Positions 1 through 8,211 of a stretch of DNA of 64,000 bases are shown here, piece by piece (position 1 is the stretch's first letter; each line of letters starts with the position of its first letter). The notes under the pieces were generated by a model, which was not told the origin of the DNA, searched no databases, and saw only the letters and a list, made by a program, of their open reading frames with translations. Source of the DNA: CAZMGV01 sp964565925 (GTDB lineage: Bacteria; JAGRBM01; JAHCIT01); contig CAZMGV010000001.1 of assembly GCA_964565925.1 (NCBI GenBank), forward strand, positions 557,985 to 621,984, written 5' to 3'. Made by a program: the position numbers and the translations under genes.

Positions 1-1817
1 AGCAGCCACTTTGCACCGCGCGATTTGATGGCGGTGAGACTAGCGGGGTCCGGGAAGCTTTCAACGGTCCGGAGCAGTTCGTTGTATGACGGAGGAAGCC
101 AGCTCGCAAAGCCGTTGAGGCGGGGTATCCCGTCCAGCATCCAGTAAAACTGATAAGTCATATCATGGGATACTTCGCGCGGATCGCCTTTGATCAGGCC
201 AGCGGGGAGTTCGAGAAGCGGGCCGGAACCGTTCGCAATTATCCATTGGTTTGGCAGCGGAACCGGACGCATATCGCCGGGACTGCACGCCGGACAGGCG
301 GCAGGGTCCACGGTTATGTCGATGGATTTAATTCGCGGGTCCGGCCACAGCCGGTTAACCGGGGACAGGAGTGCGCCACCAATGAATACGCTCAAGGCGA
401 TTCGGGTCTTTTTACGGGACGAGATCAGATGGTCGAGCAGTCCGGCGATTGCCAATGTCAAAACGAATCCGGCAGGTAACAAAAATCGCGCGGCCGCGCG
501 CACTCGGGTGATACCCGGCACGAGCACATCCAGAAATGCTAACGGACCGATGGAAAAGGGTTTACCAAACGCGAAGATAACCGGTCCCAACGACAGCAGG
601 ACCGATAACACCCAGATCATCGCAATCGACCGGTTTTTCTCGGAAATTTCATACTCCCTGGCAAGCCGGTAGGACGCAAAGGCCAGCACCAGCACGGCAA
701 TATCCCACACAAGCCAGTAAGCCGGGCGAATCTCAAAGCCCGGAATAATCAGTCGTGGCTGCACAATGACGTGGGTAATCAGCAGTATGGCTATTGCACC
801 TATGCCATAGGTCAGTTCCCAGTTGCGCCGCTCCTGTTCTGCAAGGACGCGGGGGACTTTACGTACCGTTGTGAGTATGAAGATTCCAAAGGATGCCACC
901 CCAAGCAGCAACGGGACGAAATACCGGGCGATGCTGATCTGGTATTTCGGGAAACTCGCGTCTTCGTATCCGTGGTTCCAGTTTGCGAGCGGAATAAAGT
1001 TGGTCAGGTCCAGCCGGTAGTAGCGAAGCTGGACTGCCATGAGTCCGGTTAACTGAGGCATTTCGCCCGCCGGGTAAATACGCTTGGTCCAGCCGGCGTA
1101 TGCCAGGCCCAGCAGGCCGACGGGAACTACGGCCAGAACGAGCCGCTTCCATTGCACCCGAAGATTTCCGTCAGAGACCGATCTGGCGACCAGCACAACC
1201 AGCGTCGATAGCGCGTTCGTCATACCACCAAGGAACTGAACCACAACAGCCGCCGCCAGTAGAACCGGATATTTGACCGAACGATCCGATAGCATCCGCG
1301 TGAGCAGCAGCCAGACCAGCGGCGGGCCAAACCCCGTGCGATAAAAAATCCCGCAATCCAGCGAGACGAGCCAGGCGTTGTAACTCGCGTAAAATGCCGC
1401 CGCGACAAACGCTGCTTCGGGACAGGCTCGTTCTTCCCGAAATGCGAAATACGCGGCGAGAAACGTCGCAATGACACAGATTCCGAACACGAGGTTCCAT
1501 GCCAAAAATGCGTTAGCCCCCGCCAGCCTGAGTGCAATGGCCAACCCGCCTTGAAGAAAGGGAGTCTCTGACGTGGTTATTGCGCCTTGAACGGGATAGA
1601 AAAACGTCGGCGAACCAAGGTTCCCCTGTTTCAGGATCAGGGACCGGTAAAACCAGTCCAGAATCCCGCCATTAGTTATCCAGTCGGTACTCGCCAATAA
1701 CCCAAGAGAAGGGTGGCTTTTCAGGGCATACAGGATGGTGCCAATAACACCGGCGACAATCCACCAGAACTGCGGGCGCTTAAGCAGCGCGACGAATCTG
1801 CTGGATGCGATTGGCAC
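1..1817 (-). CDS. Multi-pass membrane protein, paralogue of its upstream neighbour (3' end outside window)
   Basis: The minus strand is open from a GTG at 1817 to the window edge, about 605 codons, with no stop seen. The predicted protein is strongly hydrophobic with many membrane segments. It then has a soluble stretch with an ACPAC motif, LLELPAG, and a FYWMLDGIPR motif near the visible end. The same order of motifs (ACPTC, LLELPAG, YYQVLDGIPR) occurs in the neighbour at 1827-3719, so the two are tandem paralogues. The overall shape resembles GT-C-fold glycosyltransferase-like or YfhO-like integral membrane proteins, but I see no diagnostic catalytic motif and assign no function. The start lies 9 nt after the stop of the upstream paralogue in the same frame, so co-translation is likely. 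Confidence 0.7.
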   Translation of the reverse strand, partial: MPIASSRFVALLKRPQFWWIVAGVIGTILYALKSHPSLGLLASTDWITNGGILDWFYRSLILKQGNLGSPTFFYPVQGAITTSETPFLQGGLAIALRLAGANAFLAWNLVFGICVIATFLAAYFAFREERACPEAAFVAAAFYASYNAWLVSLDCGIFYRTGFGPPLVWLLLTRMLSDRSVKYPVLLAAAVVVQFLGGMTNALSTLVVLVARSVSDGNLRVQWKRLVLAVVPVGLLGLAYAGWTKRIYPAGEMPQLTGLMAVQLRYYRLDLTNFIPLANWNHGYEDASFPKYQISIARYFVPLLLGVASFGIFILTTVRKVPRVLAEQERRNWELTYGIGAIAILLITHVIVQPRLIIPGFEIRPAYWLVWDIAVLVLAFASYRLAREYEISEKNRSIAMIWVLSVLLSLGPVIFAFGKPFSIGPLAFLDVLVPGITRVRAAARFLLPAGFVLTLAIAGLLDHLISSRKKTRIALSVFIGGALLSPVNRLWPDPRIKSIDITVDPAACPACSPGDMRPVPLPNQWIIANGSGPLLELPAGLIKGDPREVSHDMTYQFYWMLDGIPRLNGFASWLPPSYNELLRTVESFPDPASLTAIKSRGAKWL

Positions 1818-1826
1818 GGCGTTTCG

Positions 1827-3719
1827 TTACCGCCCCACCCTGAACAGCCAGACCGTTCCCCACTTCTTTTCGAGCGTGAGGCCCGGAGGCGGCGGATCGA
1901 GGGCTTTCTGGAGGCGGGCCCAGTCGTCCGGCGGATAGCGGTTGCCGTGGACGAGGACCCAGTTAGCCTGACGGAGACGAATCGCGTTGAGAACAGGCAA
2001 TTCGGGGAACTTGCTGAGCGAGTCGATGAATCCCAAATAGGACTTCGGTACAGTTGAAGATGCGGCGGTAGTTCGCGGAATACCGTCCAACACCTGGTAG
2101 TACTGGTAGACGCTATCGTGAACGACTCCATCGATTCCTAATTTGCGATTGCCTTCGTTCTGACCTGCGGGGAGTTCCAGCAGCGCGGATACGCCGTTTT
2201 GGCTCATCAAATACTGATACGGTAACGGTAACGTGCGGATATCCGTTTCCGAGCAAGTCGGACATGCCACCGGGTCCTCATGTATCGGAAAGCCTCTCGC
2301 TGACGGTAGCGGCCACGCCCAAACGGCACTGCCCGGTGTAAAGAGGAATATGAGCGCTACGACGCCCGCTATTAGACGATGTGAAGACTGGAGTTTCTCG
2401 AAGACACGGTCACAACCGAACGCCACAGCCCATGCAACTGGGAAGGCCAGCAGTAGGAGGTATCTCGCGGATATTTTCTGGTGAGCAAGTCCATGAACAA
2501 GCAGTTCCATCCCTGACAGGGGACCAGCCGCAACGGGGGTCCCCCAGGCATAAATCAAAGGTCCAAGGGCTAACAGGAAAGAAATAAATGTCAGAAAGAT
2601 CAGGCGCCCAAAGACAAAGTCGAGGCGGCTGATCAGATGCAGCGCAATCCATATGATTGCCAACTCAACCAGCGTCCCGAATCCGACGGCAGCATGGTGA
2701 TCCGGGAAATACCGAACCGTACCAGCGAACCCTGCGAGCGCGGAAACTGTCAGGAAAACAGCGGCTAGTATTAGGCCGGTCCGGCAGACCGGTTTACGAT
2801 CTTCCCCGGAAAACCAAGCCAAAAGCGGGACCAATACCAAGGCAAGCGGAACCGCGAAGATCCAGTAGCTCGATAATGTCCCTGAAATTGAATCCAGTTG
2901 AGCTGCCTGACGTGCGCCATATCCGTTGAACGTGGCAGGCAGCAGGTTCGCAAGGTCCAGCCGATAGTCGATCTGTTGCTGTACCGATTCCGCAAATGTC
3001 GATATCTCGTCCGCCGGTAATCGAGCCCCGAGCCACCATTGGGTTGCAGCGGCGACGGCAATAGTCGGCAAGACGGCCAGCAGAACTGTCCGGCGGGAGT
3101 CCGGTGGCGGCCATTTGTGTACAAGGAGACCTAAGATGACCAGTAACGCGGCAACTGCGGCTGTCGCACAGGACAAATATTGAAGCACGAGGACAATGGA
3201 CAGACAGATGGAGTTCCGGCGATTCGGGACGGCAGAAAAATCAATAATTTTCTTCCCGAAATACCACGTTAACGGCAAGCCAAACGTGGTGCGGTACCAA
3301 ATCCCGTTGTGGATAAATACCAGCCAGAGGTTGGTGCTTGCGAAAACCAAACCGCCCAGAACAGAGGCTTCGGCCGAAAATCCCTCTTTCCTCAATACCC
3401 AGTAGCTAACGAACAGATTCCCGAAGGTGACGAGCGCATACAAGATATTCCACGACAACAAAGGGCCCATGCCAAGCTCGCGGAATATCGCGAACATGCC
3501 GCCTTGGAGCCATGGGACTTCCGATCCCGCCAGGAACCCGGGAGTCGGAAAGAAGAATGGGATATCGCGGATGTCGTTCCCGTGCTGGATCAAGGAACGG
3601 TGAAGCCACGACAATGTTGCTAGTTGATGAATCGAATCAGGATTGGTGGCGATCCCGATAGAAGGATCGCGCTTAAGCGCATAGCCGATCAGGCCAATAA
3701 CGAGCGATGCCAGCCACAA
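1827..3719 (-). CDS. Multi-pass membrane protein (GT-C/YfhO-like), tandem paralogue
   Basis: 630 residues from a TTG start, with an N-terminal membrane segment, about ten further hydrophobic segments and a C-terminal extracytoplasmic-looking domain containing ACPTC, LLELPAG and QVLDGIPR. The first loop has a DSIHQLATLSWLHRSL stretch matching DWITNGGILDWFYRSL in the downstream paralogue. Homology to that paralogue appears to begin some 15 codons upstream of the TTG, where the frame stays open to about 3783 without an ATG or GTG. A run of eight C residues lies there (3761-3768), and one extra base would bring a GTG at 3781-3779 into frame, so the true N-terminus is uncertain. Function unknown; lipid-linked sugar transfer is only a structural analogy. 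Confidence 0.7.
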   Translation of the reverse strand: MWLASLVIGLIGYALKRDPSIGIATNPDSIHQLATLSWLHRSLIQHGNDIRDIPFFFPTPGFLAGSEVPWLQGGMFAIFRELGMGPLLSWNILYALVTFGNLFVSYWVLRKEGFSAEASVLGGLVFASTNLWLVFIHNGIWYRTTFGLPLTWYFGKKIIDFSAVPNRRNSICLSIVLVLQYLSCATAAVAALLVILGLLVHKWPPPDSRRTVLLAVLPTIAVAAATQWWLGARLPADEISTFAESVQQQIDYRLDLANLLPATFNGYGARQAAQLDSISGTLSSYWIFAVPLALVLVPLLAWFSGEDRKPVCRTGLILAAVFLTVSALAGFAGTVRYFPDHHAAVGFGTLVELAIIWIALHLISRLDFVFGRLIFLTFISFLLALGPLIYAWGTPVAAGPLSGMELLVHGLAHQKISARYLLLLAFPVAWAVAFGCDRVFEKLQSSHRLIAGVVALIFLFTPGSAVWAWPLPSARGFPIHEDPVACPTCSETDIRTLPLPYQYLMSQNGVSALLELPAGQNEGNRKLGIDGVVHDSVYQYYQVLDGIPRTTAASSTVPKSYLGFIDSLSKFPELPVLNAIRLRQANWVLVHGNRYPPDDWARLQKALDPPPPGLTLEKKWGTVWLFRVGR

Positions 3720-3791
3720 CCATTCGGGCCGACTAAGAAGGCGACTTAAATAGCTCTGGGGGGGGTACCGCTTACCGGCACGTCAGTGTCG

Positions 3792-5201
3792 TCAGTCATC
3801 CGTCTCGACGGCTTTCAGCTCCGGGGCGGGTGCCGGAAGTGATTTGACGACTTCCTGAACGGAATCCTCGATGGTCTTTAACTGTGGGAGTTCGTCCAGG
3901 TCACCAAGTCCCAAGTCCCTGAACTGCCGGGCCGTAACGATCAAACGGCTGTCCATGCTGCTGACAGCATCATTGTAGGCACCGACGGTCCGTTTGAGGT
4001 GCAACCCGGCTTTCGAGATATCCGTGGCGACCTTCCCCAGCCGTTCGTAGAGTTCCTTGCCAAGACCGCCGATCTTTTTGGCGCTTTCAGCGAGCCGCAT
4101 CAGGTTCCGGTCGTATGCAACTGTCCTGAGAAGTGCCAACAAAATAGTTGGGGTAGCGATGACGATATTCTGCGACAGTGCATTTTGGATCAAGTCAGGG
4201 TTCCGCTCGACTGCCGAATAGAGGAACGCCTCATTAGGCAAAAACATCACAACAAACTGTGGGGAAGTCTCCAGCAGTTTCGAATAATCCTTCGCCGCAA
4301 GCTGCTTCACATGGGTGGAAACCTGTTTGGAATGCTGGTCGAGGAGATCCGCGCGATCTTCAGGCGTTTCCGAGGCAGCCGCGTCCTTAAATGAGGTAAA
4401 CGGTACTTTGGAATCTATGACGACATGGCGGCCGCCGGGAATCCTGACCAGCATGTCGAGGAAGAATTGCTGCCCATCGGCACCTTTCACGGGATACTGG
4501 ATCTGAAAATCAATATGCTCCGTTAATCCGGCCATTTCCGCGACATTTCGCAGAGCCATTTCTCCCCAAGCTCCGCGAACCTCCGGACGGCGCAGGGCGT
4601 TAACCAAGTTTGAAGTCTCGTTCTTCAGCTTATCCTGATTCAGTACAAGTGATTTAACCTGTTCAGTCAGACCGCCGTATGCTTCCTTGCGGGAGTTCTC
4701 CACCGCCGCCAGTTCGGTGCGGTATTTCTCGAGCATCTCGTTCACGGGCTTCACAAGATTCTCGATCGCCTTCTCGCGCTTCTCCAGTTCCCCTTTGGCG
4801 GCCGTCTGCGCCTGGCCGAGATTTTCTTTCGCCAGTGCCAGGAACTGCTCGTTGTTCTGCTTCGTGACCTTCTCGAGGGTGTCGCTCGCCAGCTTGCTGA
4901 AGGTGTCGGTGTACTGCTTTTCGAGCCCGGCGGTTTTCTCGCGCAGGTTCTTCAGTTCCGTTTCCAGTTCCGTGGCGCGGCTGGCCGCATGGTTGTGGTC
5001 GTGCTGGAGCTGCACAAAGCGCCGCTCCCAGTCGCCCAGCAGGCGGGTCCGCTCGTCGAGCAGCGCGCGCAGGCCGGCCTTCTCGCGTTCCGACTCCGCG
5101 TCCGGCGCGCCCTCAGCTTCCGGCGCAAAGACGTACCGGCCCAGGACGAAACCCAGAGCCAGCGCCAGAACGGCCGCAAAAATCGTCATCGGTGTCATCA
5201 T
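3792..5201 (-). CDS. rmuC: RmuC family DNA recombination protein
   Basis: 469 residues. An N-terminal membrane anchor (residues about 5-25) is followed by a long charged coiled coil (about 40-200). The conserved RmuC core (about 200-420) includes RPEVRGAWGEMALRNV, VVIDSKVPF and FLPNEAFLYSA. RmuC proteins are predicted PD-(D/E)XK-superfamily nuclease-like proteins that limit inversions at short inverted repeats. That role is notable here because the surrounding chromosome is rich in such repeats. Domain order and length match the family. The gene precedes the two membrane-protein paralogues on the same strand with about 70 bp between them. ATG at 5201 is the first of several closely spaced ATGs (residues 1, 2 and 5), so the exact start could shift by a few codons. 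Confidence 0.93.
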   Translation of the reverse strand: MMTPMTIFAAVLALALGFVLGRYVFAPEAEGAPDAESEREKAGLRALLDERTRLLGDWERRFVQLQHDHNHAASRATELETELKNLREKTAGLEKQYTDTFSKLASDTLEKVTKQNNEQFLALAKENLGQAQTAAKGELEKREKAIENLVKPVNEMLEKYRTELAAVENSRKEAYGGLTEQVKSLVLNQDKLKNETSNLVNALRRPEVRGAWGEMALRNVAEMAGLTEHIDFQIQYPVKGADGQQFFLDMLVRIPGGRHVVIDSKVPFTSFKDAAASETPEDRADLLDQHSKQVSTHVKQLAAKDYSKLLETSPQFVVMFLPNEAFLYSAVERNPDLIQNALSQNIVIATPTILLALLRTVAYDRNLMRLAESAKKIGGLGKELYERLGKVATDISKAGLHLKRTVGAYNDAVSSMDSRLIVTARQFRDLGLGDLDELPQLKTIEDSVQEVVKSLPAPAPELKAVETDD

Positions 5202-5376
5202 CCCACTCTACCCCCAGCCTCCGGAACCTGCCAGCCGTGCTCCGCCACACTTTGGGCCGCACCTTGGGCCGCACTCTGGCCGCAACATCCCGTCATCAGA
5301 ATAGTAACCGGAGGCTGTGACAAGGTATGTCACAGTTTTTAAACCCGCTATTTAAGCCGTTCCGCGGGCTTTTTCG

Positions 5377-5394
5377 GGTGCATTTTAATGCACC
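5377..5394. promoter_or_regulatory. Perfect palindrome upstream of the 5467 gene
   Basis: GGTGCATT-TT-AATGCACC is a perfect 8-bp inverted repeat with a 2-nt centre. It lies about 75 bp before the 5467 start and just after a GC-rich imperfect hairpin with a T run (about 5344-5375). A second short inverted repeat (CCCCCC/GGGGGT, about 5421-5437) follows. The palindrome could be an operator or part of the terminator region between rmuC and this gene; the sequence alone cannot decide. Confidence 0.4.
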
Positions 5395-5466
5395 GGGTTA
5401 ATGACCTTTCTCATACGTCCCGCCCCCCTTTAGGGGGTACTCATGAACTGAAAGAGGAACGAGAAT

Positions 5467-5757
5467 ATGAGCGAACGCCATCATGAACAGACCCTCAACC
5501 AGATCTACCAGCACCCGATCAGCCTGAACCTCGAATGGAAGAAGGTTCAGCACCTGATCGAGCATCTGGGCGGCACGGTCGAGGAGACCAAGCACGGCCG
5601 GATCAAGATCGAGCTGAAGGGCAAGATCACCTCGGTCGCCAAGCCGAAAACCAAGGACCTCTCCGACCGCGAAGAGGTGGTCACGATCCGCCACTTTCTG
5701 GACAGCTGCGGCGTGAAACCGGGTAGCCAGACAACGGACACGGCGTCCGCCGGCTGA
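5467..5757 (+). CDS. Small HicA-like hypothetical protein
   Basis: 96 residues, preceded by an AGAGGAAC ribosome-binding site. The sequence begins with a QIYQHPISLNLEWKKVQ stretch, then HLGGTVEE and GRIKIELKGK, and ends in a flexible tail. I recall a widespread bacterial family with this pattern (HPIS-N-EW...G...GK). It resembles the small alpha-beta dsRBD-like fold of HicA-type proteins but is not known to be toxic. No HicB-like partner is adjacent; the next gene encodes an M14-type hydrolase 29 bp downstream. Function unknown. Confidence 0.75.
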   Translation: MSERHHEQTLNQIYQHPISLNLEWKKVQHLIEHLGGTVEETKHGRIKIELKGKITSVAKPKTKDLSDREEVVTIRHFLDSCGVKPGSQTTDTASAG

Positions 5758-5786
5758 ACGTTCATGCCTGAGGGCGCGAGGGAGCC

Positions 5787-6809
5787 ATGCTCAAAATCCT
5801 GAACCAGATCCCCGAGGGGTTCCTCGACGTGAAACCCGAGGGGCTGATGAAACTGCTGGGCGGCCCGACGCTCATCCATCTGGCCGGCAAGCGCGAGCCG
5901 CCGCTGTTTATCTCCGCCATGCTCCACGGCAACGAGGACGTGGGACTCAAAGCGGTCCAGCGGATGCTCCTGGGAGCCCGGTACGCCGGGCTCCCCCGGT
6001 CGGTGTCGATCTTTATCGGCAACGTGGCGGCGGCCAGCCAGGGGCTGCGGCGTCTCGACACCCAGCCCGACTACAACCGCGTCTGGAACGGCGGCGTCAC
6101 GCCCGAACACCGGATGGCCGAAGACGTCGTAGAGCAGATGCGCTCGCGCACGATATTCGCCGCCATCGACCTGCACAACAACACCGGCAACAACCCGCAC
6201 TACGGTTGCGTGACCAGCCTGGACCACCAGTCGCTGGACCTTGTGGCGATGTTCAGCCGGATCGCCGTTTTTTTCACGATGCCCGACCGGGTGATCTGCC
6301 GGGCGTTCGCGCAGCTGGGCCCCTCCGTCACGCTGGAATGCGGCAAGACCGGTCTTGAGGCCGGCGTCACCCACGCGGCGGAGTTCCTGACCGCCTGCCT
6401 GCACCTCTCCGAAATTCCGTCCCGCCCGATGCACACGGGCGACCTGCGCGTCTACCACACGCTGGGCGTCATGAAGATCCCGCTGGAAGTGGCCTGGGGG
6501 TTCGGCGACACCGGGTTCGACCTCTGCCTGCCGCCCACGCTGGACCAGCTCAACTTCGCCGACCTCGCCCCGGGCGCGCCGTTCGCCGGCGTCGGCAAAA
6601 ACATCCGCAGCGGCACGCTGCCCATCGAGGTGTGGGACGACACCGGCAAAAACGCGGCCGCCGACTTTTTCGAGATAAAGGACGGCGCGCTGCGCACCCG
6701 CCGCGCGGTGGTCCCCGCCATGCTGTCGCTGGACGAGCGCGTGATCCGGCAGGACTGCCTGGGCTACCTCATGGAAGACCTGGGCGACGTCCGGAAACTG
6801 CAGGAGTAG
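5787..6809 (+). CDS. Succinylglutamate desuccinylase/aspartoacylase (M14) family protein
   Basis: 340 residues, start ATG preceded by GAGGGA. The zinc-binding HGNE motif at residues 47-50 and a third histidine in AIDLHNNTG (about residue 130) match the AstE/ASPA branch of the M14 metallocarboxypeptidase superfamily, which cleaves N-acyl amino-acid amide bonds. An intervening arginine-rich RRLDTQPDYNR segment corresponds to the substrate-carboxylate binding stretch. Length and motif spacing fit AstE-like proteins. No arginine succinyltransferase pathway genes accompany it, so the substrate is open. It ends 3 bp before the convergent nucleotidyltransferase gene. Confidence 0.87.
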   Translation: MLKILNQIPEGFLDVKPEGLMKLLGGPTLIHLAGKREPPLFISAMLHGNEDVGLKAVQRMLLGARYAGLPRSVSIFIGNVAAASQGLRRLDTQPDYNRVWNGGVTPEHRMAEDVVEQMRSRTIFAAIDLHNNTGNNPHYGCVTSLDHQSLDLVAMFSRIAVFFTMPDRVICRAFAQLGPSVTLECGKTGLEAGVTHAAEFLTACLHLSEIPSRPMHTGDLRVYHTLGVMKIPLEVAWGFGDTGFDLCLPPTLDQLNFADLAPGAPFAGVGKNIRSGTLPIEVWDDTGKNAAADFFEIKDGALRTRRAVVPAMLSLDERVIRQDCLGYLMEDLGDVRKLQE

Positions 6810-6812
6810 GGG

Positions 6813-7493
6813 TTACTGGGCGAGGCGGCGGAGTTTTTCGAGCACGCTAAAGATCCGTGTCCGGGAATCAGGAGCCGGATCCATGTGGGCGCTGATCAGG
6901 TCAACGCCTTCTTTATTCAGCAGTCTCAGATGCCCGGCGATGAAACTTCGCACGTCTTCCTGTGCCGCCAGGACTTCAGTTACGACACCCATTCGTCCAT
7001 CCAGAACGATGACCACGTCCTCTATATCGTGACTCGTATACGGATCGCCGGCACCCCGATCGGCGTACGCCTCCAGTTTCGTCGCCAGCAGATAGGGTGC
7101 CGTCACCGATCTGACCACCAAATCCCGTGCAATCACGATGCGCTGCGAAGCCTCAACTGCGGCGGCTCCCCATCGGTTGGCGAAACCGAGAACCTTCTCG
7201 TCAACCGGCACCACGTCCAGCATAAGTCCCTGATAACGGTAGCGGCAGATCGGTCCCTGCGGATCAGGACTGAAGCCACGCGACTTCAGCTTTGTGTCGA
7301 ATGCATAGAACTGCTGACGGGTGACCGTTTCGATCAGGCAGTCCACGTCGTTCGTCAGCCGGTTTTGCGAGGCGCCCGGATCGTCCAGCAGCAGTCCTAC
7401 CGCTGAACCTCCCACAAACACGACCTCTTCGGCCAGCGGGCCAAGACCGCGTACGACGGAGACGAACATTTCCCGGTTCGGATCAGGAGGCAC
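6813..7493 (-). CDS. Nucleotidyltransferase, AbiEii-like (putative type IV toxin)
   Basis: 226 residues. An FVGGSAVGLLL segment (about 26-36) followed by NDVDCLIE (about 48-55) is the GG/GS plus Dx[DE] signature of DNA polymerase beta-like nucleotidyltransferases. VVPVDEKVLGF and the later LATKLEAY segment are typical of AbiEii/AbiGII-like proteins. In those systems the enzyme is a toxin that adds nucleotides to tRNA acceptor ends, countered by a helix-turn-helix antitoxin encoded just upstream. Here the upstream gene overlaps by 11 bp and has an N-terminal HTH. The motif is intact, so activity is plausible; the toxic role is inference. Confidence 0.75.
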   Translation of the reverse strand: MPPDPNREMFVSVVRGLGPLAEEVVFVGGSAVGLLLDDPGASQNRLTNDVDCLIETVTRQQFYAFDTKLKSRGFSPDPQGPICRYRYQGLMLDVVPVDEKVLGFANRWGAAAVEASQRIVIARDLVVRSVTAPYLLATKLEAYADRGAGDPYTSHDIEDVVIVLDGRMGVVTEVLAAQEDVRSFIAGHLRLLNKEGVDLISAHMDPAPDSRTRIFSVLEKLRRLAQ

Positions 7494-8019
7494 GTTTTTC
7501 CAGCCTCTTCTTCAGTTCCGCGGCGGCAAAGTTCCGCTCGCGCGCACGCCCGCCGCGCACAGCGTCCACTAGTGCCAGAAGATCGTACAGCTCCGGGTCG
7601 GCGGCCGCCGCTTTAACCGCGTTCGGATAGAGCGGGGAAAAGGAGGCACCTCGCACCGTGCCGTACGGGTCGGGCCATACGGGAGGCAGATCGCTGAACA
7701 CGATGTGCCCCTGAAACACCGGCGCCGCGTAGGACGTCAGCATGCCGCGCGTTTCAGCGCCGAACTCCGGCGGATACACATACCTGACGCCGTGAACGAG
7801 CAGTTCCAGCAGGGCGTGACGCCCCACCGACCGCTTCATTCCCCGGCTTCCGCGCTTCCCCTCGACAGCGAGCAGACGTCCGTCGGCCGCCCGCTGCATA
7901 CCGGCGTGGACTTCTGCCGGACTCATCGCCATTTCGGTCGCCAGCTGATGAATAGGCATCTCGTCCCTGCCGGGGATCGACAGCTTGAGCAATACGGCTA
8001 TGTCCTGGCCTTTCAGCAT
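7483..8019 (-). CDS. HTH-domain protein, putative antitoxin/autorepressor of the nucleotidyltransferase
   Basis: 178 residues. The N-terminal 60 residues look like a winged helix (LKGQDIAVLLKL, then MPIHQLATEMAMSPAEVHAGMQRA). The middle has a YVYPPEFGAETRGMLTSYAAP segment and the C-terminus is basic. This size and architecture recur in bacterial proteins encoded directly upstream of AbiEii-like nucleotidyltransferases. A perfect 11-bp inverted repeat sits 8 bp before its ATG (8027-8051), which fits negative autoregulation. The 11-bp overlap with the downstream gene implies translational coupling. No direct similarity to the canonical AbiEi C-terminal domain is visible, so naming it an antitoxin rests on context. 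Confidence 0.72.
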   Translation of the reverse strand: MLKGQDIAVLLKLSIPGRDEMPIHQLATEMAMSPAEVHAGMQRAADGRLLAVEGKRGSRGMKRSVGRHALLELLVHGVRYVYPPEFGAETRGMLTSYAAPVFQGHIVFSDLPPVWPDPYGTVRGASFSPLYPNAVKAAAADPELYDLLALVDAVRGGRARERNFAAAELKKRLEKRAS

Positions 8020-8026
8020 GAATATA

Positions 8027-8051
8027 CTTTATTCGCGAATCGCGAATAAAG
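8027..8051. promoter_or_regulatory. Perfect palindromic operator, 11-bp arms
   Basis: CTTTATTCGCG-AAT-CGCGAATAAAG is a perfect inverted repeat with a 3-bp centre. Its core is built from overlapping ATTCGCGAAT units. It ends 8 bp from the start of the minus-strand HTH gene and faces ftsK on the other side. It is AT-rich at the ends in a GC-rich setting. The position is typical of an operator bound by the adjacent HTH protein. Confidence 0.75.
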
Positions 8052-8211
8052 CAATATCCGGCTTCTTATCACCCTCTGCAAGGCCCCCCGCCCCCTCTTT
8101 CCCCTTCCCAAAGCGGGGCGCGGCCGGTATCCTTATGTGGTTCCCTTGAGGTGCGGGCTTATATAACAAGGCGGGCCGCCGGATTTTTGCCGGTGCGCCT
8201 AACGTGCCCTT

